In this document: positions 1-12,618 of the stretch, in pieces | Layout: the number at the start of each line of letters is the position of its first letter | Position numbering within the stretch: the stretch's first letter is position 1 | Assembly (NCBI RefSeq): GCF_020283565.1 | Contig: NC_060060.1 | Location: 43,524,001-43,588,000, forward strand | Reading direction: 5' to 3' | Source: Trifolium pratense | Taxonomy: Eukaryota; Streptophyta; Magnoliopsida; Fabales; Fabaceae | Length of the DNA stretch: 64,000 bases | Notes under the pieces: model-generated | What the model was told of the DNA's origin: nothing | Seen by the model: only the letters and a program-made list of their open reading frames with translations | Database searches by the model: none | Program-made: the position numbers and the translations under genes

Positions 1-1489
1 TTTTGTGCAGTCATGTTATAGAATTCTAACTCTCAATGAGAGGATATACAATGAAAATCTTATATCAATTTAAGTTATATTAAAAACAACTTAATTGATT
101 TAATGCATTCATTCTTTTACTTCTAATATAATAAAAGTTTTTTGTTCATGCAAACATCTTAAGATGCAGAGGTGTAATACATGCACCTGTTATCCTCATT
201 ACATAAGCCCTTTGATGCGTTCCATTGAACAAGATATAGTGAAACTCACTTATCAAGTATTCACCATTGCACAATTCTTCGGTGCTTTTGATGTTCTGGG
301 TGCAGGGGGTGAAAACACTTCTTCTCACTTTGGCACACACAATAGAGAATTGTGCCACTTGACAATTAGAAACAATCCACTATTTATCAACGGATAAAAT
401 AGAGTCGTTGTAATAGCCGTTGTGAGATTAGCTCGTTGCAGTAAATAAAGTTAAATATTTCTAACGCGTAGTGTGCTTTACACAAGATTACTCTTTCCAG
501 GAGTAGAGAGGTTAGCCTGAGAGAATGATAGAAGTCTTCAACGTATATCCAGAAGATGGAGTGAGAAGTTGACTTGACTTTATTCAGTTCGTGCTAATAG
601 AGAAAACTACACCTGATTTTAGTATAAAACACTATTACACCCTTGAGAGTCCAAGAGAGACTTTAGTCGAAAATAGTTTCCCGACTCTACGAGGAGAGGT
701 TAATTATGGAGTCATATGCATGTGGCGACTCGAAATGGGTGTCAATGTCATGTAAAATCTACATTAATAGGCTAATTGTGCACTATTATTTTTGAGTTAT
801 TGAATTGGTAATTGTTATGTCTTTTGCCATGCCATATATGCTTGTTGCTTCATATTTTAGTTTATATGTTTTTTTTAGATCACGACCCTCTACTTTACCT
901 ATAGATTGGGTTGGGCAACCATGATCCTTTTAGATATTGAGTTTGACGTGAATCACAATAACATTGAGATGTGTCAAAGAGGTGACTTGATTGGCGATCG
1001 GGAGCAATGAGGCTTCAGACCATTCATGGGTCTTCATTACTAGTGATCATTGATTCAAGTTCAAGATCAGATTAAGAATGTCCTTTTGGTTGTGTTGTCT
1101 TAGAATTATTAGTTCTTTTTGCTTTTGAGTATCTTGTATATATCTATTAAATTATTGAGAAATTATTTTGATAAAATAAGTTGGCCCTACTTTCTTTAGG
1201 CATTGTTTGTTTCCAAAGAAAGTGGGTGGACGGAAAGGAGAGAGAAAAGAAAGTTTTTTGAAATTTGGGCTTCCACCGTTTGGTTGCATTGTCATAGAGG
1301 AAAGAAAGCTTGATTTTGGTGGACCCCATGCCCAAAACCTTTGATTGAGAAGAAAGTGGAAAACATGCATCCAATTGATTAAAATGACAAAATAGTCCTT
1401 AATTGTTTATACATGTTTATTGCATCAAGTCAAGTTTTTTACTGTTATTTTTTTTAATTAATTTGTTCAACCATTCAATTGTTTATGTG
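1..1489. other. AT-rich intergenic sequence
   Basis: I find no coding region I can support here. Short open frames at 146-397 run on both strands without family similarity I recognise. The stretch around 1150-1960 has purine/pyrimidine-rich ends and imperfect outer inverted ends (GGCATTGTTTG near 1199, rc of CCAAACATACC near 1938). It may be an older non-autonomous transposon into which the 1497-1641 MITE was inserted. Confidence 0.4.
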
Positions 1490-1496
1490 CCTTCAC

Positions 1497-1641
1497 CTAT
1501 GAAGCACGGACACTGACATGTCGACACCGATAAAAATTTGAAAAAATGGCATAATTTAGTGTAATCATAAGTGTCGGTGTCGGACACCGACACGTGTCGG
1601 ACACAAACACGCCTAATCTGAGAAGTGTCGGTGCTTCCTAG
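1497..1641. mobile_element. hAT-type MITE
   Basis: A 145-bp element with terminal inverted repeats CTATGAAGCACGGACAC on the left and the complement of CTAGGAAGCACCGACAC on the right. It is flanked by the perfect 8-bp duplication GCCTTCAC (1489-1496 and 1642-1649; the final G of the element can be counted in either). Eight-base target duplications are the signature of hAT transposases. The interior holds a palindromic run of GTGTCGG/CCGACAC motifs. It has no coding capacity. Confidence 0.8.
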
Positions 1642-3163
1642 GCCTTCACTATTCTATTTTTATTTTATTGATTGTTGTTAAATATAGTTGCTTTTATTTT
1701 GCACCGTTTTTTTTACAAGTCTAATTTTTTATTATATATATAATTTCATTTTAATGTGAGGTCATTTATGTTATTTACTAAATACATATCTTTCTTTCCT
1801 TTCACTTTCTTATCACTTTCATTCATATCAAACAACTAAATAATTAATCATCTCATTTTCCATTCATTTTCTCCTCACTTTCTTTCCTTTAACAATCTTT
1901 CCTCTCACTTTCTTTCCTTTCACTTTTTTCTATAATCCAAACATACCATAAAAGTGTTTATGGTTTTTGAGTATGTCAATTGTGACAAAAACATTTTTTT
2001 TTTTTACAGTAAAACAAAAGAGGTGCACTTTTACCATTGAAAATCAGAGATGTCATATAATTTTTTGAACAAGAGAGATGTTATATAAAGATATCAAACT
2101 CTTTAAAATTTTACTCTACCAATGCAATCACTTTTTAGAAGTTTTATGAAGACCCCTAAAAACTCAAAAGTGAATATATGAATTTCCTTCTCATTTTTTG
2201 AGTAAAATAATTTTATAAGGAAAATGCTGTTTATTTACGAACTCCTAACCCAAGAGATGCAAGAATTACACTAACCACATCCCATGATTTTTGTTAAAGC
2301 CTAAATTTAGATTTTTTATTTTTTATATTAAAAAAATATGATATTCATTTTTGTGAGATCGTGTGTTTCTTGCTGCCTCTTTCCCGTAATAAATAGCAAT
2401 ACTGATTTTATAATTACAAAAAGATTATTCTTTTTGTAGAAATATTGTAAAATATTACTCTAATGGTTGATAAATAAAATCAATTTACAAATATTTAAAT
2501 AGTGATATTCGATTGAATATGCATGTAAAATTATCAATATTTTTTGGTTATATGTCGAGTAGAAAGAACAAAAAAGCAAAAACACCAAGAGAGACTATTC
2601 TCCGGTAAAAATTACACCACAACTAAAAAATTGACTTTGCTAAAAAAATTATCAATATGTATACAAATTAAATTACTAAAAAAATTGACTTTGTTGTTAA
2701 TATGCAATTCAATTTTATTTCCCATCCATTTCAGTATGTTAAAAATTGAACAACAAAATTTATGAATATTTACCACATTATTTTGTGAGTTATTGTAAAA
2801 AAAATATTTTGTGAGTGAAATATAATAATTGGTTCTTAGATGAATAATATAATAAATTGTTCTAATTTTTGAAAAAGAAAATTTAAATTTATTTTCAAAA
2901 ATACATGTAATACTGAGTTTGACTTTGAATCATCGTAATTTTTGATAAAAATTTAAATTTTCTTATCAAATTTTTGACTTGAAAATAAATTTAAATTTTC
3001 TTTTTAAAAAATTTCAGTATGTTAAAAATTGAACTTATATTTGGTTTGACTTTGAATTTCATGATACCACGATGAATCATCGTAATTTTTGATAAAAAAT
3101 ACATTGTATATGGTAATGTTTCAACATCCATGTTTTTGAGTGTTATCAACCTATTTTGCTTTT

Positions 3164-3250
3164 AAGTCACTAGATTTGATCTAGTAGTGAGAGATTTTGG
3201 TAGTACGTTATAGGTTCTAGGTTCGATTTTCAGCTCATTGTAAATCAAAA
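3164..3250 (+). mobile_element. short tRNA-derived SINE-like repeat (family A, copy 1)
   Basis: About 85 bp resembling a tRNA-type pol III promoter: a box A-like TGATCTAGTAGTGAG followed about 30 bp later by a box B-like GGTTCGATT. It ends in CAGCTCATTGTAAA plus an A-rich tail. Five related copies occur in the window at 12248, 14524, 25662, 61760 and 62566, on both strands, as expected of a dispersed retroposon. Confidence 0.6.
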
Positions 3251-3588
3251 ACCTCTTTTGCTTTTGGGTATCTTGTAATAAAATTAGTCAAACAAAATGA
3301 AATAATTAATAATAATATTAAATAAAATAAATAAAAATAAATGTATTGAAATTAGTCAAACAAAAGTCAAAAAAGAAAATAATAATAATATTAAATGAGT
3401 GGAAAAAACAAATAAAACAATGTAACGTTAATTACGATCCTTTTTTTTCATTAACAAATATGTCTTTTCTTCTTATAATAAATAGTGAGGGAGTCGTCCA
3501 TTTAGTCACGCTCCATCAAATTGTTTACGTCGCTCTCTTTCTCTTTGTGTTTTCCTAGACAAACCCTAAATCAATCCCTTTTTCTTCA

Positions 3589-4002
3589 ATGGATTGTGGT
3601 GATCTAGATCTCCAATGTCTAGACACAATGTGGTTGCCTGGCACCACATCTACCCTCTTCGACAATCCTATCACAATTTTTGAAACTTCAACTCCATCTC
3701 CACCTCAAAATCTAACCATCATCACGACCACCACTACAACTACCACCAATAATAGTGTGTTGCCTGAAAACCCTAAACCGTATTTTCTTGATAGCTCAAC
3801 CACTGTTTCCCCACTAAAACCAACTGATTTTATAGAGTTAGATAAATTAAAAATAAAATGCAATCCCGACACCATTATCCCTTCTCCATCCACCACTATC
3901 CATGCCCCCCATTCCCCCTCTACTGTCTCCACCACTACCCCCGACCAATCTACCACCACCTTCACTCGCCCCACCTCTACTTTCTCCCAATCCCACTACT
4001 AA
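3589..4002 (+). pseudogene. stand-alone paralogue of the WRKY N-terminal exon
   Basis: A 137-aa open frame starting MDCGDLDLQCLDTMW and ending at TAA. Its order of motifs (TIFETS, Thr-rich run, NNSVLPEN, PYFLDS) parallels the first repeat of the WRKY protein at 14956-17545 (TIFETSSLPQ, TITTTNNIVSPQN, PSYFNDF). The leaders also match: both have CCCTAAA-TCAATC-CTTCAATGG directly before the start codon. These are therefore paralogous loci. A good splice donor (AG then GTGAGT at 4006) lies three bases past the stop, but I found no WRKY-core exon downstream within 1 kb. Either a premature stop plus loss of later exons made this a pseudogene, or it encodes a short Thr/Ser/Pro-rich protein without a DNA-binding domain. 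Homology is inferred from motif order, not from an alignment score. Confidence 0.6.
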
Positions 4003-4443
4003 GAGGTGAGTTCATGTAAGCCCCTATTTTAGTTAGGTTATTGTAACTAAAATTATAATACTATATATTTTGATGTTTTGAGTAATTAGCTTAATCATTA
4101 TTTTACTCTTACTAACCTCCTAATTTTATGAACTGGTTTAAATGGATAAATGTTGATTTTAGTTAGCTCATTTGTTTACTATGTTTAAAAATCAGAATTA
4201 GATCCCTTTCATATGTTATATTTATGATAATAGAAATGTCTATAGGTTTGAGAATATATCGATTGGTTGTGGCCTTGATGTAGGGACTAGGGAGTTATGT
4301 GAAATTGCAGAAAAATTAGGGATTCTCCTGAGTAATAAAGTTTGACCAGATAAATTGATTTTGTGTTGCACTCTATTATATTCATCATTTTATTTACACA
4401 CGCGCGAAAAGAATTTTGATAGGAATTACAATACCTACTAATT
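4003..4443. other. intergenic sequence 3' of the WRKY-like ORF
   Basis: No WRKY exon is present. A short open stretch at 4242-4346 (reading YRFENISIGCGLDVGT at its start) looks codon-like but is unassigned. It may be chance or a gene relic. Confidence 0.3.
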
Positions 4444-4608
4444 GGATTTGGATTGCACGCAGTCAAAATAGCATGCAGTCAGGAAAGATCTGACCGTCCG
4501 ATTAAGATTGAACGGTCCAAATTTAAAGCTGTTTTAAATTTGGACCGTCCCATCTTAATCGGACGGTCAAATCTCTCTTAACTGCATGACTGCATGCAAT
4601 CCAAATCC
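4444..4608. mobile_element. foldback MITE-like element
   Basis: A 165-bp inverted repeat starting GGATTTGGATTGCA and ending with its complement. A long inner palindrome (GACCGTCCGATTAAGAT paired with ATCTTAATCGGACGGTC) leaves a small loop, so the whole element can fold into one hairpin. I could not settle on a target duplication, so the superfamily is unassigned. Confidence 0.7.
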
Positions 4609-5719
4609 TTACTGACTACACAAGTCGCAGTAGGAACACATAGAAACCTTGGCTCACCCCTCTAGTTTTATGTTTTTACAGATAAGCAGGCTGGTAAGGG
4701 TGAGAAAGCAGCTAAGTGATCGGATGCATATTGTGATTGGATGCATTAGAACCCTTATAATTTATGTTATAAGGTTTTGTATTTCTTATCTATATTTCTA
4801 GCTTTGAGGCCTTTTTTGGTTATAGGAATTGAACATGTGTTGTCATTTCTAGCTTGTTATCTTTAGATTCTAATATTTTATTTGAGTACATTTGTTAAAG
4901 TTATGTATTTGAACAAATATTTTCTGAAATTTTAATGTATTCGGTACTAAGTATTTAATATCCCATATGATATTCTTGATATTTTATTTGGGGAATTATA
5001 TGGGGACAAGGTGTTATATGGGGCAAAAATTCTAAAAAATACAAAATTGAGGACATAAAATCTAACTTTTAAAATAGGGAACAAAATTTCAATTTTTTTT
5101 TTGTTTTGATCTGTTTAATATTGAAAGAAGAAGGGAAGATAAAACAATTGGCTCAGAGTGTTGGCAGCCATATAACACTCTTCTAGGGTGACACATCTCA
5201 CATATTCCTATGAACTGGGAGGGGGGTTTGGCAAACCGGAAGCTCGAGTTCTTTGTGAATTGCCTTTGTAGGGATGATTATTTGGTACTACTTTATTTTG
5301 TTTACTTTTAAGTTAAGGTCTAACCCCCATGTACATATTTTTTTATCTATTTTTATTTATATTAATATGAGATATAGGTATAGGATGAGAGTGTTTAGAT
5401 GTTCCATTTGGAATGTCTATTCAATCTTTGATGCCTATATGCTCTTAACTTATTAAAAAAATATTGAAAATTTATAATAAGCCTTCATTAATGTTTTAAA
5501 CTATTGTTTTTATATAAATAAATAAATAAAACTTAATAATTTGTTACCTTTTTTTTTTTTTGACTTAATTTGTTACCTTGTATTGTATGAAACTCAATTT
5601 GAAAAACATAATACATAAAAACTTACAAATATGTTAGATTTGTCCCATAAAAAAACATATCATAGGTTAAACTTTTTTTTTGGTAAAATTATTAAACCTT
5701 TATCCTCTATAAATTTTAT

Positions 5720-5903
5720 GAATTTAATTTATATGCACCGTCAGTCTAAAGTTATTTTGCACATGCATTCAATAATATATCGACACATCATGTATGGTAA
5801 TTAAAAACGCATGATGTATCACATTCATTAAATGATGTGGCAACGCGTCATTGAATGTATGTGCAAAAAAAATTTACACCGACGATGCATAACAATTAAA
5901 TTC
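5720..5903. mobile_element. Mutator-type MITE
   Basis: A 184-bp element with inverted ends starting GAATTTAATT and TATGCACCGTC (right end complement TTATGCATCGTCGG). The arms extend inward to TTTGCACATGCATTCAAT. It is bounded by the perfect 9-bp duplication AAATTTTAT at 5711-5719 and 5904-5912. A 9-bp duplication with extended TIRs is the hallmark of Mutator-like transposition. It is non-coding. Confidence 0.8.
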
Positions 5904-5912
5904 AAATTTTAT

Positions 5913-8811
5913 TACTCGAATTGTAAGTTAATATATATTCTCAATATGTTTCCAATTTAGTGTAGATCTCTACAGACCATAGTTGCCAAATAGGTAAAAG
6001 ATTCCTAAACATAAAAAAAAATAATATAGCAAATATTAGTCTCATAATGGGTTCAAAATCTAAATGTGAGTAAATATTTTGTAGAATCACTAAGTGAGTG
6101 ATCAACGATTTTAGTTACAATAATTTCTTTTAATGAAACTGTTAGTTTAGAATCATATAATTTGCATGCCAAACCCATATATACTAGTGCCCATTGAGTC
6201 ATTATTTCTTTGGCAAGATTTGCAAATTGAATGTTTGATTAAATTAGGTGGTGTGTCTCTTTTTTGAATCAAAAACATGTATTTAATAAATAAAGACTAA
6301 AAGGGATAACCCAATTTACATACCAAAAGAACAATGAAAAATATTATAAAAAAAAATAAAAAAATTAGGTCAAACAAATGTAATACCCTAAAGAAATTCC
6401 AACGGATTTTTAGAGTTTTTATGAAGGTTGTTTAGACCTTGAGAGGTAGAATTGCCCTCGTAAAATATTATAATTAGAAATTTATAAGGTTAATTAATTT
6501 TTAAGTTCCTTAATCTTGAATAAGTTTTGGTTTAAGGTTGTGTTGCGTGCGCGAGTTGTGTCCCCGTGTATTTGAAACTTCCTTGTTTTCAATTGCGTGC
6601 ATAAAAGTGATGCAATGATTAGTTTGAAATAAAGTGTCTTTTGGTTTAGTCTTTAAGCATTTTGAGAACAAGAGTGATCATGTAATTGTTTGATATAACT
6701 TTGCATAATGTCTTTCAAGGATTGTTTCCCTTCATCAAATGATATGAGTTTCCCTATAAATAGATATACTCATGAGGCAAAAAAATTTACATCCAATCAT
6801 GTTCACATGAGTCTAAAATCTGTCTAAAATATTTCTAAGTCATTTCTTCATTTCTCTAGTGCACAAGAGTCATTGAAGGAACTTTGTTCTGTAAACTATC
6901 ATTGATTGATATGTTTGATATGAGTGTGCAATTCCTATCATGGTTTCCAAAGTATCCTGAAGGGGATTCATCAGTTAACCCTTTTGCATCCAGTTTGCAT
7001 AAACTGGTGGGAGCGAATCGAACTTAAAGCTTAATGTGTTCACACATGCTTTGGAATTTATGTACAATATTCATCATGTTCTTCATCATCTTCTTCTTGT
7101 TCAAGTATTTGTAGCAAACCCCCCAACAAATGTTCTCACAGAATATGTGTTTATATAATAGATGCAATTATTATTTTACCGGCCGGTTTTATAGGGTTGA
7201 ATTAGACGCTACGATTCTAAGAAAAACATATTTAACTATAATATAAGGCGTCTCATATAGTACTAGATAATCATGAGAATTTTTTTCGAAAAGTACATAT
7301 GCAGTCTTATTATATACTTGGTATATCGTCACAAGTTTAAGGTACATGAATGTAGATGCATATATCAAGAGCATTAACCAAAGGAAGATCAGATTCATAA
7401 ATGAAGAATCTTAATGGAAGATCTATGATACAAAATAAGCTAAAGGGATACTTGATACGAAAATTTTCATTATCTTAATGGAAGTATCATCGAACAAAGG
7501 TAACTCAAATCCACCATTGATATAATATTAAACTATTGGATGGCTTGGATTTAAGAAAGGTTACCTTTTGTACCAATTTTTGTTTATTTATGAATGTGCC
7601 CATTAACTATTGTACAATTTTATATTCAATTCCATCAAATATATTTAATGTTTTTTTTTTCTTTTTCAGAAAACGGTTGATTAGATAGTTGATCAAATAT
7701 TCTACCAAAAAAAAGAAAAGAAAAGAAAGTTGATCAAATATACTCATCTTGTTTGTAAATCTATTAATTAATTAATCAAATAATTTGGCGGATTATTTAG
7801 GAGAACTTGAATTCGATTATTGGTATGAATAATTTTTTGTCGGATCTTACTTAACTCGCGACGAAACACTGAATTATCCACTATTTTTTATTTTTTTTTT
7901 GTAAAATGATGGCTAATGCTGTTTGTTCTCCATGGACCTATTTAGTTACTCACCTAAATTTTATAAAAGCATTGTCATTTTTTTTCTCTTTTCCATAAAA
8001 GCAAAGAGAACTTGAATTAATATCTACATACAAGGACCTGAACCACCAAAACTCAGAAAACAAAATTTAGTCAAAAAGAAAATCTCAGAAAACAAATTAA
8101 AAAGCTCCACACCATTGCTAGCAAAACCAACCGACTGAACTAGAGCTACTACCCCCTCCTTCAAGATTCTATTGAGTTGTATAAAAATATAGAGCAAAAA
8201 CATAAAGAAAAATTAAAATCTCTGTCAACCATCGCAGACTAAATGAGAACAAATCTAGGAAAAGTTATGCAAAAATCCCAACTCCAGTACACACCCGAAA
8301 CAAAAAAGGTACATTATTATGATCAAGCAACTAATTTTCTTCTGACATAATATGGAAATTTTAAGAGAAAATGTGTGATAAAGATGTGAAAAAATTATTT
8401 CATGTTTTTTATTTTGTTTGTTAAAAATATAATAGTATAAGTTACTAGCATCTAAACTAATATTCAATTGTGTTGGGGAGAAAAATTTAATTTGTAAAAA
8501 ATTGGTGAAAGAGGCTGCATCCTGTTAGAGCCTACTTTCCCACCATGGGAAAATAAATCACTATTCCCACCTTAACCTGCACCTCGAACAAAAGCTTCTC
8601 ATTATGAGAAGATTTGAGAATGATTTCCAATGAGTTCTTAAAGGAGTTAGCAAGAATAGAAGAACTAATATGCCTATGGAGAAGGCATTGGTAAAACATC
8701 TCTCTCAAGATGAAGGCATAAGATATGAAGAAAAAGAAGTGGAAATCATTAATGTGTTGAATCATAGATCAAAACCAAAGGGTTCAGAATCAAGGTTCAG
8801 ATTAGTAAACC
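5913..8811. other. intergenic sequence, no gene recognised
   Basis: AT-rich sequence with many poly-A/T runs. The part around 6380-7130 (steady unique-looking sequence with a TATAAATA at 6755) could be LTR or old transcript sequence, but I see no ORF or terminal repeats to prove it. Confidence 0.35.
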
Positions 8812-8930
8812 CACTTGAGTTGGTGCATTGGTATTGACTTGGGACCTAGAAGTGTGCTCCTCTTGAGTTCTGAGTTTCGATTCTCTCTGGTGCCAATTTG
8901 GGTGGGCTAATTTAGCTTCTTAAAAAAAAA
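8812..8930 (+). mobile_element. tRNA-derived SINE-like repeat (family B, copy 1)
   Basis: Shares GACTTGGGACCTAGAAGTGTGCTCCTC-type sequence, a box B-like TTTCGATTCTC and CTGGTGCCAATTTGGG with the two copies in the RanBP1 intron at 29108 and 29325. It ends in a poly-A run (8920s), typical of SINEs. Confidence 0.5.
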
Positions 8931-8978
8931 AAGGTTCAGATTACTACTTTAGAGTGGTACTTCACATTAGCACTTAAA

Positions 8979-9240
8979 ATGGTACTCCATAATTGTACGC
9001 GTAACAACATATCGACACGCGCTTCTGCGTGCGTGCCTCTGCCTTTCCTGCAAGTGGGTCCTCAACTCCCAGATCCGCACATGAGCTTCTCTCCGGCCAC
9101 CATTTTCAGTGTCAGCTACTGCAGGACTCCCTCTGCCACATTCCAAGGTGCTTTTCAACTTTTAGGTGATTTTCCAACATTCTTTTTGCTTTCACCTAGA
9201 TGGTCATGTCTGGCGCCGGATCTGCTATTGCCTCCATAAA
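8979..9240. other. GC-richer island, unassigned
   Basis: A 260-bp stretch markedly richer in G+C than its surroundings, with an 86-codon open frame on + and a 63-codon frame on -. Neither resembles a family I know. Splice-like signals are present but there is no convincing gene model. It could be a captured gene fragment or an old exon. Confidence 0.3.
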
Positions 9241-10996
9241 CCCAATAGTTGTCAAACTTAGTTTCAGGTTTTGTGAGAAAATATTTTGATGTCACAAGCT
9301 TAAAGCACAGGAGTGTTAAAAGTCGGTGTGTTAAAAGCCTCCATAAACGATAGATGATGCAATATAACGCATCAAAGTCAAATCAAGTTAAACACCAGAT
9401 TAATCATTAAACAAAGTAACATAAAAATAATATCACCGAAAACACAGCTATTAAGAAACAATGACTATAAATTGGAATACACGCAAACAAAAATGTTGCA
9501 GAACAAATAGATTTAACATGTGGACAACATGTTCTGAAGCCAGACATGGAAATGGGAAGCAAAATAGGAATGCAATAAAAATATATGAACTTGGTGAAAA
9601 TAAAGAAAGCATAATACATTAATACATAGACATTAACATGAACCTATACTTGTAATCCAAAACCAAACCGTGAAACCATTTCCAAACTATTTTTTTCAAT
9701 TTCAATAATAGAAGGACAAAGAGTTGAAATGATTGTACTACATTCAAATATACTCATCCTGCTCAACATCATGGTTTTGAATAAGACATGAATGAACAAA
9801 TATAGCATTTCCGTAATATTTAAATTTTGAAATGAAGATACAAAAGCAAGCAACATTTCTATATACATAAGTGGTGAAAGTGAAAATTTATATTCTCACA
9901 AAATTGCAGAGCCCTCAGATCTCATAGCTAATAAATCATATGCAGCTTATTACACTGGTTTTGTTTAGAGCCTTTGTGCACCATCTAAAATAAATAAATA
10001 AATAAACATGCATGCATATGTATCGAGTGAGAGGGACCGAGAGAGATGAAGAGAGAAAGAATGCAATGGTGCAGGTCAGGCTATGAACAAAACCAAGTAG
10101 CCACTCAATAGTGTATTTATCCATCATTGGGCAGTAAAACATTTCACAGTGAACTTTTTGCTCTAATTTCTAATTGTAGTTTATAGAGCAATAAAGTGTG
10201 CTTTAAATATTATATTATCAAATAGATCTTTACCCTATTAAATTATTAGACATAATTAGTAGAACATACATGAATAGCGTTTTGTGAAAAACTCAAGTTG
10301 CACAAAGAAACATACCATACAAAATCCCTTCAGAATTCATAGACTTGCACATAGTTAATCATAGTAAAATCTTTCAGAAAATAAAGATGCATCTTTTATA
10401 AAATAAAGATGCAGAATTCGTTCTGGAGAATCCAAGTTCAAATCATGACCGGAACTTTACTTACCTTTTGACCGAACTCCGAATTACCAAGGTCTCTTTC
10501 CCCTGAGAAACGGAGGATTAAGATTAAAAAAAATGCCACAGGTACAGACACTTTAAACCTCAATAGAGCAATATTTTTTTCTTGAAAGATAATAATGAGT
10601 TTGTATACTAAAATCACAGCATCTCAAAAATGTGCATTGAGTTCATTCAAATTACCTATGGTTCAATTATCCTCGTATGTATCTAACGAAAGAACCCTCT
10701 TGGGTATGTCAGATATAGCTTTTCAGGATACACATTTCCATCAATAATATTGTTAAAACTGCTCGTAGCACAATGAAAATACCACCATTCACTCAATCAG
10801 ATAATAATGAGGAAAAAAAAAAGTTTAAAGACAACAAAAAATCACAAGCGCAAAGATGAAATATGGAAGGCTATGTGACGGTGTATTTGGCTTAACTCAT
10901 TGACAAAGCAAATTTACTAAAAGTGAATGGAACATAAAACTTTCAAAACACAAAGAAATTAAGATAGCAACACAGGATGTTCAAATACATAAGACA
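9241..10996. other. intergenic sequence, no gene recognised
   Basis: Only short random open frames are present. A tetranucleotide run of AAAT type lies near 9989-10005. I see no TIR or LTR boundaries. Confidence 0.35.
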
Positions 10997-11070
10997 GGAG
11001 GGGGCTGGAACCACTTGATGCCAGAACTGACCCCCGAACCAGATTAAATTGGCGGTGACAGCCAAAAAAA
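10997..11070 (+). mobile_element. 5'-truncated SINE (family C, copy 1)
   Basis: The text AGGAGGGGGCTGGAACCACTTGATG and the following ACCCCCGAACCAGATTAAA match the 3' half of the family C SINE found in reverse at 55568-55705. It ends in a short A-run after GACAGCC. The pol III box region is missing, so this is a 5'-truncated copy. Confidence 0.6.
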
Positions 11071-12247
11071 ATTGATTTAACCATTGAGATTCTCATCAAC
11101 TATTTATATAATAAGACCCTGTACACATAGTTTCCAACAATAGAACATAACTAAGGTATGAAAATTTCAACATGCAAGATAGAAATCATAAAGTAAAGAC
11201 TGGTTGAACAATGAAAAACCAGCCCTAACCACAGAATCAGAACCGATTTCACAAAACCGGCTGGTCCAAATAATCGAGCAGAAAACAATTCTTTAATTTC
11301 TCACTTCAGATCTGATGCACAATATAACGGCATAGACAAAGAAATAAGAACAGAACCGGGTCTAACCGGGTCTCTCCGGTTGTATAACTAGTTCAGGTTT
11401 TAAGACATTGCTCAAAATAATAAAACATCATAAATTCAACTAAATCTTAAGCACAAACTAAGAAATGTTTGAGGAGAGATCTATGTTAAATATTTTCAAC
11501 CCACACATAATGCATAAGTTTAAGAAATTACCTATTTGAATTTTTCACACACAACATACATCAAACAGTAGGTAGGCATTTATATGATTCTATTAAATTT
11601 ATGAACTTTTCTTAACAAAACAAACCCTAACCTTTCTTGAAGCTTTTCCTAAAGCAGCCTCTATTCATCTTCATCCTTCGATGGCATGCAGAAGCTTTTC
11701 CTGACCAATATTTTTCTTTCTTCCATTTTTTTCTCTTCATATAGCCTAGTTGTTTAGTTGTTTTATAGTTGTTTCTTGTTAGTGAAATCAAAGAAAGCTA
11801 AAAAGTAAGAAAGAGAAAAGAAGTATATTTATATAATGACAAAAATAACCTTAACATTAATTTTCTTTTATTTTTAATTTAATATTTTATCAATTAACTT
11901 TAATTATCTTTTTGGCTAACGTAATATTTGAACGAATTTTCTACCATTGTTTAAGATGATTAATTTCTATATTAGGGAATTTTTAGAGTGCATAAGGTGA
12001 ATGAGTTTTTCTCTTCAAACCAATTTTTTTACACACAAGAGATAAAAAGTAAATATCTAATTACTTATTTAAGGGGTCCGAATTTCTATTATTTGGACTA
12101 ATTTATTATTACTATTAATAACTTTAATTATATTTTAAATAAATAATTTATATTCTGGTTAAAAATAATTGCAAACTTTTCAAATTTAATTAAGAGTTTT
12201 TTTAATGAAAAAAAATGAGGCGATGATAAAAAATAGTATACGAAAAA

Positions 12248-12332
12248 GTCACTAGGTTTAGTCTAGTAGTGAGGGATTTGGGTAGTACGCTATAAATTTT
12301 GGGTTCGATCTCAGCTCATTGTAAACGAAATA
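12248..12332 (+). mobile_element. short tRNA-derived SINE-like repeat (family A, copy 2)
   Basis: The best-preserved + copy: CACTAGGTTTAGTCTAGTAG, box A-like GTCTAGTAGTGAG, box B-like GGGTTCGATCTC, CAGCTCATTGTAAAC, then an A-rich tail of about 10 A. Confidence 0.65.
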
Positions 12333-12618
12333 AAAAAAAAGTATACAAAGCGTTGTTTTTTGGCTACATGACTAGCATTTTTTTTGTTGTGAAAACATTG
12401 CATATTACTGTCAAAAAAAAAACATCACATATTACCAATAACGTTAAAAGGGTAGTTTTGTCTTTTCCATCAACACATGAGCTCTTCCTCCACTTTTCGT
12501 CCGGTCTTGAGCTGATAATCTTTCTTCGAAACCAAACATAGTGTAAGTGGAGGTAGAACAAGTGAATCAATCATAATAATTATGAAATAAGTGCAATCTA
12601 AATAGAAAGTGCTTTGCA

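Noticed and set aside
4681..4719. Possible terminal exon (DKQAGKGEKAAK then stop) after an acceptor-like TTTACAG
   Set aside because: Too short, and no matching upstream exon or family could be identified; could easily be chance.
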